A model generated the notes under the pieces. The model was given only the letters and a program-made list of their open reading frames with translations, made no database searches and had not been told where the DNA came from. A DNA stretch of 64,000 nucleotides, taken from positions 124,001-188,000 of the forward strand of contig CP165730.1 in the NCBI GenBank assembly GCA_041200185.1, in the 5' to 3' direction. Shown piece after piece: positions 26,944 through 35,846 of the stretch (positions within the stretch are counted from its first letter, which is position 1; every line of letters starts with the position of its first letter). Source of the DNA: G041200185 sp041200185 (lineage in GTDB: Bacteria; Pseudomonadota; Alphaproteobacteria; BNTO01). The position numbers and the translations under genes are program-made.

Positions 26944-27162
26944 ATGCCGAAAGAAGATATTATCGAAGTTGAGGGGTGTGTTGTTGAACTTCTTCCAAAC
27001 GCGATGTTTCGGGTGAAGTTGGACAACGGTTGTTTGATTTTAGCGCACACTTCGGGGAGAGTTCGAAAGAACCATATCCGCATTCTTGCTGGTGATAGGG
27101 TTACTGTAGAAATGACGCCTTACGACCTTACGAAGGGGCGAATCACCTTCCGTCAGAAGTAG
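26944..27162 (+). CDS. infA: Translation initiation factor IF-1
   Basis: IF-1 occupies the ribosomal A site during initiation. The 72-residue OB-fold protein reads MPKEDIIEVEGCVVELLPNA, then MFRVKLDNGCLILAHTSGRV, RKNHIRILAGDRVTVEMTPY and DLTKGRITFRQK, matching the family end to end. The frame opens at 26917, but ATG 26944 gives the normal N-terminus. The ribosome binding site is weak (GGAG about 25 bases upstream). mreB follows after about 55 bases. Confidence 0.96.
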   Translation: MPKEDIIEVEGCVVELLPNAMFRVKLDNGCLILAHTSGRVRKNHIRILAGDRVTVEMTPYDLTKGRITFRQK

Positions 27163-27217
27163 TTTTGGGGTATACTTACCCATCATTTTTTGTGGAATCG
27201 GTTCCTGCATGACCGGG

Positions 27218-28258
27218 ATGTTTTCGAAATTTTGGGGAATGTTGTCGTCAGACCTGGCGATTGATCTAGGGACTGCGAATACGTTGGTTTACGTCAAAGG
27301 TCGTGGTGTGGCCCTTAGCGAGCCATCTGTTGTGGCCTTAGGTTCGAGTCAGGGGAAAAATCAGATTCTCGCTGTGGGAGAGGAAGCCAAGTTGATGCTG
27401 GGCCGTACTCCCGGGAATATTCAGGCGATTCGGCCATTACGCGATGGGGTTATTGCCGACTTTGAGGTCGCTGAGGCCATGATCAAGCACTTTATTCATA
27501 AGGTTCATAATCGCCGTGGTTTTGTTTCACCCCGAATTGTTATTTGCGTTCCTTCCGGGTCAACTGCTGTTGAACGACGTGCTATCCGAGAGTCAGCAGA
27601 GGGTGCGGGGGCCCGGCATGTCTACCTCGTGGAGGAGCCTATGGCGGCAGCTATTGGTGCTGATCTCCCCGTTACTGAACCGACGGGTTGCATGGTCGTC
27701 GACATTGGAGGGGGCACGACAGAGGTAGCCGTGCTATCTCTGGGGGGGATCGTTTGTGCTTTTTCGGTCCGTGTAGGCGGCGACAAGATGGATGAAGCCA
27801 TCATCAACTACATTCGCCGAATGCATAATTTGCTGATTGGAGAGGCTACAGCGGAAAGGATTAAACAGAATATTGGCTCCGCTTCCATTAATAAGGATAG
27901 TCACAACATCAAAATGACGATTAAAGGTCGCAGCCTAACAACGGGCGTACCTCACGAAATAGAAATCACTCAAGCTCAAATTGCGGAGTCTTTGTTTGAG
28001 GTTGTCGCTTCCATTGCGGATGGGGTCAAAACAGCGTTGGAGAATACAGCGCCTGAATTGTCAGCAGATATAGTCGATCGGGGAATTGTGATGACCGGCG
28101 GCGGATCGCTGCTCCTTGGACTCGCAGGAGTGATTCACCAAGCTACCGGAGTTCCCGTCACGGTTTCTGAAAAGGCCTTGCATTGTGTCGTTTTGGGAAC
28201 AGGGAGAATCCTAGAAGAATCTCAGTTGTTCAACAATCTCGCCGGCAGTATGTGCTGA
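27218..28258 (+). CDS. mreB: Rod-shape-determining actin homologue MreB
   Basis: MreB forms membrane-associated filaments that direct lateral wall synthesis. The 346-residue protein has the actin-fold motifs LAIDLGTANTLVYVKGRG, VCVPSGSTAVERRAIRESA, VVDIGGGTTEVAVLSLGG and GIVMTGGGSLLLGLAGVI. I chose ATG 27218 (MFSKFWGMLSSD), which matches the usual N-terminus; ATG 27209 is three codons upstream. mreC and mreD, its usual followers, are not present, so the operon is broken here. Confidence 0.95.
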   Translation: MFSKFWGMLSSDLAIDLGTANTLVYVKGRGVALSEPSVVALGSSQGKNQILAVGEEAKLMLGRTPGNIQAIRPLRDGVIADFEVAEAMIKHFIHKVHNRRGFVSPRIVICVPSGSTAVERRAIRESAEGAGARHVYLVEEPMAAAIGADLPVTEPTGCMVVDIGGGTTEVAVLSLGGIVCAFSVRVGGDKMDEAIINYIRRMHNLLIGEATAERIKQNIGSASINKDSHNIKMTIKGRSLTTGVPHEIEITQAQIAESLFEVVASIADGVKTALENTAPELSADIVDRGIVMTGGGSLLLGLAGVIHQATGVPVTVSEKALHCVVLGTGRILEESQLFNNLAGSMC

Positions 28259-28559
28259 GCATTTCAGTTCGGAATTACAAGTGAACCACGAAACGCAATC
28301 GTCTAAGTCGATAGAAGATCAAAGAAATTGAAAAGCACTACAGAGGAGATCTTGTTGTTTTCTCGACTCTCAATGCCTTTAGACAAAAACCCAAAGCCGC
28401 TCGTTCCCGTTGGAACCTACTCAGAGGGAAGCAGTAATGCTTCCTATTAGCAGATTCCAAAAAACAACCACGCGAAAAACCGCCCTACAAAGGGTATGCA
28501 ACAAGGAAAGTACGCCGAGCTCCGGCGGACAGAAAAGTGACCCTAACAGCAAGCCTTTG
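28259..28559. other. Non-coding gap after mreB
   Basis: About 300 bases with no credible frame and no clear terminator. I see nothing to annotate. Confidence 0.4.
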
Positions 28560-28910
28560 CTAAATCTCTCCACTTTCCTGTTGCGACAAGGACTCTAGAA
28601 AAGCACGCATCCCCATACTAGACTTGCCGGATAGACCCACCGCGCCGAAAGACTCCGCTCTTCTCTGCCTCTTGCGCTCGGCGCCCCACTTCCCAAGAGC
28701 TACGTAGCCGTCATACCCCAACTGTGCTGACCGAGCCCTACCGCCCTTCCGCCCCAATGACGAGTACCCGCCAATACCGAGCTGTTCTGCCCTCTTTCTT
28801 CCGCCAAGCTTCGCAATCTGACGCCTCTTCTCCTCGGGCATAGCAGCGAACCCATAGCGCCTCGCCGGATGACCTCCTCCCTTCGCTACCGTATTTAACT
28901 CTCTGCTCAT
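28560..28910 (-). CDS. KGG-repeat (LEA/hydrophilin-like) stress protein
   Basis: A 116-residue, very basic and glycine-rich soluble protein. It repeats a motif related to the KGG family: YGFAAMPEEKRRQIAKLGGR, IGGYSSLGRKGGRARSAQLG, and DGYVALGKWGAERKRQRR. Such proteins resemble plant group-1 LEA proteins and the GsiB stress protein, and are thought to protect against drying or stress. ATG 28910; the ribosome binding site is modest (GGTGG). It is monocistronic. The family assignment rests on motif pattern only. Confidence 0.75.
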   Translation of the reverse strand: MSRELNTVAKGGGHPARRYGFAAMPEEKRRQIAKLGGRKRAEQLGIGGYSSLGRKGGRARSAQLGYDGYVALGKWGAERKRQRRAESFGAVGLSGKSSMGMRAFLESLSQQESGEI

Positions 28911-29267
28911 ATGCCACCGATCGTCCCCTTCTCTCTACTGAGGTCAACCTAACAAATTCCAAGTGTTAGGTTGATAGTGTAAAAAAATAAAAACACAACC
29001 TACAGTTGTATAGATAAAGTAGACAGCTATTCGTTGTATAAGATAATGCTATCGAAAAGCCTTTGTTTATGGAGATTTTCGCATTCTATCGATTTCCCAT
29101 CTATATGTGAAAATGTAAAGTTAGCAGCTATATTTTTGCCCCCTCTAGGAAGTCATCTTGACGGAAGACATCTCGCTGTGAAGCTTATTGGAAAGCGTTT
29201 CTCGATCCTCCTGAGCTTGCGGCTGTCTAGACACCTTTTACTCAAGTCGCTAGAATGCACGTATCTT
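28911..29267. other. AT-rich gap before tRNA-Arg
   Basis: About 360 bases. Divergent promoters for the KGG gene and the tRNA must lie here. No frame with convincing composition. Confidence 0.4.
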
Positions 29268-29341
29268 GCACTCGTAGCTCAGTTGGATAGAGCGTTGCCC
29301 TCCGAAGGCAAAGGTCGGACGTTCGAATCGTCTCGAGTGCA
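29268..29341 (+). tRNA. tRNA-Arg (anticodon CCG)
   Basis: Acceptor GCACTCG pairs with CGAGTGC; D-arm GCTC/GAGC; anticodon stem TTGCC/GGCAA around CTCCGAA (anticodon CCG, arginine CGG codon); T-arm GGACG-TTCGAAT-CGTCT. Discriminator A at 29341. CCA is not encoded here, in contrast to the valine tRNA at 11.3 kb. Confidence 0.95.
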
Positions 29342-29838
29342 CTCCTAAGGTGCCTAAAATCGAGTGCTCGGGCCGCGGCACAGAAACCGTGATTACTTCT
29401 TTTCCCTGCGTTCTCTCGTGTACTCCTACCTACTCAGTCGAGGAGCTCTTGTTTTTTCAGAAATGGTAGGCGTTGCTCTCGTGCTGCTTCGAGAGCCTCG
29501 AAGTTCTACCCGTCTTTTCATTTCGCCGTCGAACAATCTTGGGGGACCAAAGTCTTGGCATATATATTTCTTTTGCATAACTTAATTAACTCCAAAATTA
29601 TTCTTACAGACTCGTTGTACTACAAAACAATTAATAGACCATTAACTGGTATATATTTTTTATTATTTATTTTATTTGCTTTCCAGATGATTTGTACGAA
29701 ATTTTATTACTGCATTGCCGGCTGTTTGCATTCAAGGCTTTAGGGAAGTGGTTTTCCCTGCCTATTCTCAGCAGACTGCTGGTTTTCTTCCTTTTCATGG
29801 TGCTACAATGCCGAGTGTTGAAGCAAACTGGAGATCTC
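29342..29838. other. Non-coding stretch with one stem-loop before lolD
   Basis: Almost 500 bases without a credible frame. A stem-loop GCTCTCG (29475-29481) with CGAGAGC (29490-29496), extended by GGTAG/CTACC outside, could be a terminator for the tRNA transcript or a small structured RNA. The second half is very AT-rich. Confidence 0.4.
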
Positions 29839-30540
29839 ATGACAACACCCTCCCCTTCCATTTTGTCGCTACGAAACGTAAGCAAGTCCTTTACTCAGGG
29901 AAAGACTGTCTTAAAGATTTTGCAAAAGGTTGAGTTTGACCTTTATCCTCAGGAGCTCGTAGCCCTTACAGGGGCCAGCGGATCCGGAAAGACAACTCTC
30001 CTGCAAATTATGGGGCTCTTAGACCTTCCTACAGAAGGTACAGTCACGGTAGGAAGTGTGGGATTCCCCGTTACGCGTAAGTCAAAAGCCTACTTACACC
30101 TGCAACAACGGGACGCTGTTCGTAGGGAGTTCCTTGGCTTTGTTTACCAATATCATCACCTTCTTCCTGAATTAACCGCTCTTGAAAACATCGTTTTGCC
30201 GCAGCTCATTGCCGGCAGATCCAAGGACATCGCTGAAAAGAATGCTATCGGTCTCCTTCACGAGCTGCACCTTGAGCAGAGAAGCCATCATCTTCCCTCT
30301 CAGCTGTCGGGTGGAGAACAACAGCGCGTGGCCATTGCTCGAGCCATTTCGAATATGCCTAAAATTCTCTTAGCCGACGAACCAACCGGTAATTTGGATG
30401 ATGCATCGGCTCAACAAGTTTTTCAGCTGTTACTCGAGCTTACGCAACATAAAGGTATTGCTGTTGTTATGGCGACACATAACCTTGATTTGGCCCAGCA
30501 GATGACCCGCCGAATTCATTTGCATTTAGGAAACATTTAG
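29839..30540 (+). CDS. lolD: Lipoprotein-release ABC transporter ATPase
   Basis: LolD powers extraction of outer-membrane lipoproteins from the inner membrane with LolC/E, which are not nearby. The 233-residue ATPase has Walker A GASGSGKTTLLQ, a Q-loop GFVYQYHHLLPELTALENI typical of LolD, signature LSGGEQQRVAIARA, Walker B ILLADEPTGNLD and the switch His in MATHNLD. The frame extends 49 codons upstream, but ATG 29839 has GGAG at good spacing and the normal family N-terminus. FtsE or MacB-type proteins are alternatives; the Q-loop favours LolD. Confidence 0.88.
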   Translation: MTTPSPSILSLRNVSKSFTQGKTVLKILQKVEFDLYPQELVALTGASGSGKTTLLQIMGLLDLPTEGTVTVGSVGFPVTRKSKAYLHLQQRDAVRREFLGFVYQYHHLLPELTALENIVLPQLIAGRSKDIAEKNAIGLLHELHLEQRSHHLPSQLSGGEQQRVAIARAISNMPKILLADEPTGNLDDASAQQVFQLLLELTQHKGIAVVMATHNLDLAQQMTRRIHLHLGNI

Positions 30541-30684
30541 CGCAGCACTTTTTACACTCCGTCTTCATGTGTTTTAAGCGTATATAGTTTTGTTGATTGA
30601 GTAATTCTTGTCGTTTTCAACTTGAAAATGAGCGATAGATGTCCTACATTTCACCTAGGATTTGTTAAATTGATTGACGAAGAT

Positions 30685-32646
30685 ATGAAATTTTCCAGTT
30701 ATTTCCTGACGGCAGGGGTCGTCATGTGCCTCACCACAGGGTGCAGTAAGGACGAAAAGAAAAATGCACCAAAAGTTGAGGGGGCATCCTCCGCCCAGCA
30801 AACTCAAGCAGATCATGCAGCTGCTGACCAAGAAACACCCAAAAAGAAACCGGCAAGCTTAGAGGAAGCAGCGAGTTCAGCCGTCGCTGAGCCATCGACG
30901 CAGGGACAGCAGGCCTCGTCCGCATCTACATCGTCTCCCGGAGCCAAAGAAGTTCTCCCAACGGAAGATAAAGTAGCCGCAAGGTTCGCCGACGGCACAT
31001 TCATTTTGCAGTCCGAAGTTTTAAAGCGTATGGAGTCTTTACCAAAGAAATTGCGTGATCGTCTTTCGATGACTCAGCTTTATGACCTTGTCCTTTTTGT
31101 CGTTATTCAAGAGGAATTGGCCTATAAAGCTGCCATTAAAGAGGGTCTTGATGAAAGGAAACCTTATGTTCAAGAGCTTAAGACCCTTTACACAGACTTC
31201 CTCCACCAGCAATACCTTGACGGAGTTGGTGAGGAAATGGCAACGGAAGAAGCTATACAGAAGCAATACAAAGAGTTAACAAAAGACTTTAAACCCCAAA
31301 CGGAACTAGGCCTCCGTCATATCCTCGTCGAGACAAAAGAGGACACGGATAGGGTGTTCAGTGAACTAAAGGCTGGGCGATCTTTTGATGACGTCCAGGT
31401 ACAGTTCACGAAAGATAAGAAAACATTACCTGACAAAGGTTTCCTCGGTTACTTCCGAAAGTCGCAACTTCCTAAGGAAACGGCCGACATCATCATGTCA
31501 ACAGAAGCGGGGCAGGTCGTTTCTGTACCTGTGTTTGTGAGTAAAACAGGTTACAGCATCTTGCTTGTTACCGATAAGAGACAGTCGCGTCCTGCCCCTA
31601 TCGAAAAGGTAAGGGATGGGATCCGCAGCATTGTTCAAAAACGTGCTGCTATGGAGCATCTCTACACTTTATACCACCAGTCTGGCATTAAGATGTTTGC
31701 CCCTGACGGAAGTTCTCTCGTTTATAAAACTGTCGACGAGAAACTCAAAGAAGCACGTCAACGCAAGGCTAACAAAGATCACCAACCGACAGCACTGGAA
31801 AAGAAGCAGGAAGACTCCCTGAACTCTCTAACAGATGATTTTGTGGTTATCACTCTCGATTCTGGAAAATCCGTTACTTTTGCTGAACTATCGGCTTTCA
31901 TAAAAGAGAAACGGCAACTTTTCAAAAACATGCCCTTTTACGAAGTTTACACAACAGCAAACGAGGAATACGTCAACCGCGTCCTTCTCGACCGGAGGGT
32001 AACGGCGACCAACTTAGCGACACGTAAGGACGTTGTTGAAAAGTGGAACGAAACACGTCGTTCATTCCTTTATAGGGCCTATATGCAACAAGAAGCCGCA
32101 AAGCTCGCTACAGACGAGGAAGCACGCAAGCGCTACGAAAAATTGACACAGATGAAACCTGAAGTGGAAACGAGTTTGCGCGTTATTCCTGTAAAATCCG
32201 TAGAAGAGGGGCGTAAAGCTATTGCTGAGATTCGACAGGGTAAGAAGTTTGATGACATCTTTGATAGGTTCTGTTCTGATGACGATTTCAAGCAGAAGAG
32301 AGGGGAGTTGGGGTATCTCAATCAAAAGAGAATTGCCTTGCTTTCATCTGAACTCGCTGCAGCTGTGGAAAAGGCGCCTAAGGCGACAGTTTTGCCAGAA
32401 CCGCTGGAAGTTCAAGGGCGTGTGCTTGTTGTGAGAGTTGTCGATAAGAAGGTTCAGACCATTCCGCCTTTCAAGGATGTGAAGGATCTCATCAAGAAGA
32501 GCATTGTCTCTGAAATGAAAGTCAAGGTAACGATGAATCTCATTAAGAATAGTGGTGCTCATGTCTTCGATTCCGACGGTCAGGAAATTGACCTGACAGA
32601 TGAAAAAGCCTTAGAGAGGAGACTAGGTGGTAACCGGCTGAGCTAA
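30685..32646 (+). CDS. Lipoprotein with two parvulin-type peptidyl-prolyl isomerase domains
   Basis: A 653-residue envelope chaperone. From ATG 30685 it has a lipoprotein signal with lipobox LTTGC (Cys about residue 20). A disordered Ala/Ser/Gln linker and a SurA-like N-terminal helical region follow. Two parvulin domains are visible: LGLRHILVETKEDTDRV with GFLGYFRKSQLP (about 205-300), and ETSLRVIPVKSVEEGRKA with GELGYLNQKRIALL (about 490-590). The second is divergent. The domain-linker layout appears duplicated within one chain. It resembles PrsA/SurA foldases that assist outer-membrane protein folding. Confidence 0.88.
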   Translation: MKFSSYFLTAGVVMCLTTGCSKDEKKNAPKVEGASSAQQTQADHAAADQETPKKKPASLEEAASSAVAEPSTQGQQASSASTSSPGAKEVLPTEDKVAARFADGTFILQSEVLKRMESLPKKLRDRLSMTQLYDLVLFVVIQEELAYKAAIKEGLDERKPYVQELKTLYTDFLHQQYLDGVGEEMATEEAIQKQYKELTKDFKPQTELGLRHILVETKEDTDRVFSELKAGRSFDDVQVQFTKDKKTLPDKGFLGYFRKSQLPKETADIIMSTEAGQVVSVPVFVSKTGYSILLVTDKRQSRPAPIEKVRDGIRSIVQKRAAMEHLYTLYHQSGIKMFAPDGSSLVYKTVDEKLKEARQRKANKDHQPTALEKKQEDSLNSLTDDFVVITLDSGKSVTFAELSAFIKEKRQLFKNMPFYEVYTTANEEYVNRVLLDRRVTATNLATRKDVVEKWNETRRSFLYRAYMQQEAAKLATDEEARKRYEKLTQMKPEVETSLRVIPVKSVEEGRKAIAEIRQGKKFDDIFDRFCSDDDFKQKRGELGYLNQKRIALLSSELAAAVEKAPKATVLPEPLEVQGRVLVVRVVDKKVQTIPPFKDVKDLIKKSIVSEMKVKVTMNLIKNSGAHVFDSDGQEIDLTDEKALERRLGGNRLS

Positions 32647-32806
32647 CAGTTGAGAAACAGGTAGAGGATGGAAGGAGATCCTTCTATCCTCTAGTCTTTT
32701 TGATCCTGTTCGGAGGCTGGACATGTTCCTGTTAAGGGTTTTCTCTGTACCTTTCAGCGAGAGGTTCGTTATACTGTACTTAAGGGGGGGCTGTTAGACG
32801 TTTGAT

Positions 32807-33769
32807 ATGTTCCAGGAGAGGTCTCAGGACGGTGAGCTCAACATATGGCCGTGCTTCGTGGACGCTCTGTCGTCTTTGCTCATTGTTATCATCTTCGTCA
32901 TCATAGGGTCCTTTCTTTCTCAGACGTACCTTTCAACAATTCTAAATGATACGGACTCCTCACTGAAGAACCTACAAAATGAGTATGAAAATGCGCGTCA
33001 GAAGATCAAGAAAGATGTCCTTATGATCCAGCAACTCCAGAGATTGCTGGGGATCTCTCAAAAGTCAGAAGGCGATCTAAAAGTACAAACTGCTTCTTTA
33101 AGCAAGCAACTTGAAGAACTTAATGCCGAGCTTAGGAAGCTTAACCAAGATCTTGCTGCAGAAAGAAGCCTTTCGAAGGCCAATGAGGAGAAATGGGCAA
33201 GTGAGAGAGAAAATAAGGAAAAAAATCTTCAAGAACAATTGGACCAGATTCGCAAATTACAAGCCGAATTGATAAAGCTGAAATCAGAAATTCCCCCATC
33301 AGTCTTACAAAACCCAGAGCTCTTGCGTTACCGTTCAGAGTTTTTCGGAGTATTGCAGGATATTTTGGGAGGGCGTTCTGATATCCGAACCGTAGGAGAT
33401 CGCTTTGTTTTTCAGGCAGAGGTCCTCTTTGCCAAAGGATCGGCCGAATTAGGAAATAGTGGTAAGCTCGCCCTTGATACTCTCGCCAATGTTCTGAAGG
33501 AGTTAAGCAAGAAAATTCCCTCAAACATCGCCTGGGTTTTGCGCGTTGACGGTCACACGGATCGTCTTCCCATTCACAATGACGTTTTTGATTCAAATTG
33601 GGAGTTGTCCTTGGCTCGCGCTGCTTGCGTCGTAAAATACCTCATCAGTAAAGGGATACCTGCAAAAAATCTGGCTGCAGCTGGATTTGCTGAATACTAT
33701 CCGTTAACAACAGATATTAATCAAATGGCAAAGAATCGTCGTATTGAACTACGCTTTGATCATCAGTAA
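32807..33769 (+). CDS. OmpA/MotB-type peptidoglycan-binding membrane protein
   Basis: A 320-residue inner-membrane protein. A short cytoplasmic N-terminus precedes one membrane helix (about residues 18-42, FVDALSSLLIVIIFVIIGSF) of MotB/TolR type. A coiled coil follows (about 50-160), then an OmpA-like domain: VLFAKGSAELGNSGKLALD, RVDGHTDRLPI, NWELSLARAACVVKYL and NRRIELRF. Alphaproteobacteria carry such proteins next to a MotA/TolQ-like partner, which is absent here, and there are no flagellar genes. It likely anchors the cell wall to the inner membrane. Confidence 0.88.
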   Translation: MFQERSQDGELNIWPCFVDALSSLLIVIIFVIIGSFLSQTYLSTILNDTDSSLKNLQNEYENARQKIKKDVLMIQQLQRLLGISQKSEGDLKVQTASLSKQLEELNAELRKLNQDLAAERSLSKANEEKWASERENKEKNLQEQLDQIRKLQAELIKLKSEIPPSVLQNPELLRYRSEFFGVLQDILGGRSDIRTVGDRFVFQAEVLFAKGSAELGNSGKLALDTLANVLKELSKKIPSNIAWVLRVDGHTDRLPIHNDVFDSNWELSLARAACVVKYLISKGIPAKNLAAAGFAEYYPLTTDINQMAKNRRIELRFDHQ

Positions 33770-33802
33770 CTTAATTATTAACAAGTAAAAGGAGTCCTTT
33801 TT

Positions 33803-35008
33803 ATGCATTTTCTCTTTTCTTTCTGCTCTCTGCTCGTTTTAACGAGTTGTACATCCACAATCGAAGAGCCGATCGTCCCTGATCCTTCTTCCTTCACCTC
33901 GCCTTCTTCGCTCCACGTCAGTCCAACGAGTCCACAACAACCCGTTGTTTTGCAACCTGTTCCTTTACCTACTCTCGCTCGTCAACTCTCGGGGCAAGAC
34001 AACCTTTCCGAATACCAGCATCTACCCCGACCACTTGTTAAGAAATTCCATAGGAAGACAAAGAAAGGGTGGGAGCATATTACACGGGTCGTTTTGACGC
34101 CTTTGCGGGAATGGCAACCTACGCTTACTACGGACACCTCAAGAATCCGAAGAATCTTTTATGCCTTTGGTGGGCCTGATGCTACCCATGTAACACAACT
34201 TTTTCCGGACGCCGACGAATATATCCTCATTGGGCAAGAGACGCCAGGCTCCCAACAGTCGGCCTTACGCTTACTTGAAAGTGTGCCCAATATGTACCTA
34301 CTCATTGATTGCATGAGATCATTTTTTAAACGAGGATACTTTATCACTCATGATATGGCACAGCAGCTTTCCACTAAAAAAGCCATTGGCGTTGCTCCGT
34401 TGATCCTGGCTCAGCTCTCTCGTCTTGGTTTCAAGATTATTGCTTTACAAAACTTTTCTGAAACAGATACAGATGCTCCTTGGAAGCAAGGTCTACGAGG
34501 TTTCCGTTTGACGTTTTCAACTCCAGAAGGCAAAACGAAACAATTAATTTACATCAAATGTTCTTTAGACAATTGTAACGAGGAAACACTTCAGCATCTT
34601 TATTCTTATGTTTCTGAGGTACCTTTTGTTACGTTTATCAAGAGCGCTTCTTACACGCTTCATGATAGTAAATCGTTCTCACAAATACGAAACTTTATTC
34701 TCAGATCTTCTTACGGCATTCTTCAGGATGACAGCGGAATTCCTTATAAATACTTTAAAAACAACTTTGATGTTCGCCTTTTCGGAGTTTATGAGAAGCC
34801 AACACTGCCTGTATTCGATGCATTCCTCCAAGAAGATCTTAAGGCTGCCTATGGCCGTTCCACTCCATCTCCCCTTCCTTTCCGTTTAGGTTATGGTTGC
34901 TGGCTTTTCCCATCTAATCTTTTGTGGGCCAAGAGGCATGTTGATGCTGAGGTGGCAACAAGCGTTCAAAAACCTGCTCCTGCCCCGTCTGGACTAGATA
35001 ATCCGTAA
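33803..35008 (+). CDS. Lipoprotein of a family resembling YPFSGPD-type envelope proteins
   Basis: A 401-residue lipoprotein: signal to lipobox VLTSC (Cys about residue 14) after an AAAAGGAG site. The central block YAFGGPDATHVTQLFPDADE, followed by YILIGQETPG, resembles a poorly characterised bacterial family I recall with a YPFSGPD...FPxAxxYVLxGLEPxG pattern. The C-terminal LPFRLGYGCWLFPSNLL also fits. Function is unknown. It follows the OmpA/MotB gene with a 33-base gap on the same strand, suggesting an envelope operon. Its 3' end overlaps a convergent gene by 95 bases. Confidence 0.7.
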   Translation: MHFLFSFCSLLVLTSCTSTIEEPIVPDPSSFTSPSSLHVSPTSPQQPVVLQPVPLPTLARQLSGQDNLSEYQHLPRPLVKKFHRKTKKGWEHITRVVLTPLREWQPTLTTDTSRIRRIFYAFGGPDATHVTQLFPDADEYILIGQETPGSQQSALRLLESVPNMYLLIDCMRSFFKRGYFITHDMAQQLSTKKAIGVAPLILAQLSRLGFKIIALQNFSETDTDAPWKQGLRGFRLTFSTPEGKTKQLIYIKCSLDNCNEETLQHLYSYVSEVPFVTFIKSASYTLHDSKSFSQIRNFILRSSYGILQDDSGIPYKYFKNNFDVRLFGVYEKPTLPVFDAFLQEDLKAAYGRSTPSPLPFRLGYGCWLFPSNLLWAKRHVDAEVATSVQKPAPAPSGLDNP

Positions 35009-35846
35009 ATTGGTCGATTTCCTTTGACCACTTTGGGTCTTTGCTTACAGCCAATGCATACGCGACAATCGACTCTGCATAGGTATTGGGAGACAGGCTC
35101 CATATCTGTGCAAGAGCTGTAAGAACTCTGAAAGGAAGTGCCTTTGCTGCCTCTTCGAGTTGGGTTTTCTGCTCTTTCTGCTGTTCGTCAACGTATTGAT
35201 GAAACCAGGGATAAACATGTAGAAGGGCCAAGACGAGCTCGAATCGGCGTGCCTCTTGCTGGATGACGGAATCCTCTATAAATTTTTGGATTTTTGTTCG
35301 CATAGCTTCGTCGGTAATGATTGCATGCACACAGTTTTGGTACTGTCCTGGTGGGGAATCAGATGTCCCTTTAAGATTGGTAAGTTTTCGAAAGTCCTGT
35401 TCTGATAAATAAAAGATGTTATCGTCTTGTTTGTTTTGCTTTTGTTCCAAATTTTTATAATAACAAAGTAATCGATCACCCATAAATTTACCTGCCAAAT
35501 AAGAGATAATATTTTTCGAAAAATTTTGGCTGTCTTGGACCCACAGTGTATCTAACTCCGTCTTGTGCAAAGAAGGTCCCCAAACGCAACTGTAGAGCCC
35601 CATTAAAAACCGCTGAATATTGCTGTATGTTAGTCGCAATTTATTCAAAAACTTCCGGTCGAGGGAAGCAGACTCGTCGGTATGACTTTTCAGAAATTTG
35701 ATAAGCCAATCCACCTTCTCACACTCCTCCGAAAAGGAGCCTTGCGCAACGTTGCTGGCAGAGGGAATACACATAGCTACACTATGCATGGTGACGCTAT
35801 GTAAAACGATACTGAAAATGAAGATTTTGCTATACTCTCTATGCAT
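34914..35846 (-). CDS. Exported hypothetical protein overlapping neighbours at both ends
   Basis: A 310-residue orphan. ATG 35846 (after AAGGTGGCGCATC) gives MHREYSKIFIFSIVLHSV, a signal peptide or anchor; the longer upstream frame lies inside the PAS gene. The mature part is helical with scattered aromatic residues and no known motif. Its start overlaps the PAS gene stop by 8 bases, so it is translationally coupled to it. Its end overlaps the convergent lipoprotein gene by 95 bases. Both overlapping frames look protein-like, so I keep both. Confidence 0.65.
   Translation of the reverse strand: MHREYSKIFIFSIVLHSVTMHSVAMCIPSASNVAQGSFSEECEKVDWLIKFLKSHTDESASLDRKFLNKLRLTYSNIQRFLMGLYSCVWGPSLHKTELDTLWVQDSQNFSKNIISYLAGKFMGDRLLCYYKNLEQKQNKQDDNIFYLSEQDFRKLTNLKGTSDSPPGQYQNCVHAIITDEAMRTKIQKFIEDSVIQQEARRFELVLALLHVYPWFHQYVDEQQKEQKTQLEEAAKALPFRVLTALAQIWSLSPNTYAESIVAYALAVSKDPKWSKEIDQFTDYLVQTGQEQVFERLLPPQHQHASWPTKD

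Noticed and set aside
29364..29838. Short plus-strand frames before lolD, including an N-terminal extension of lolD
   Set aside because: No ribosome binding site; LolD has its normal N-terminus at 29839 with GGAG upstream.
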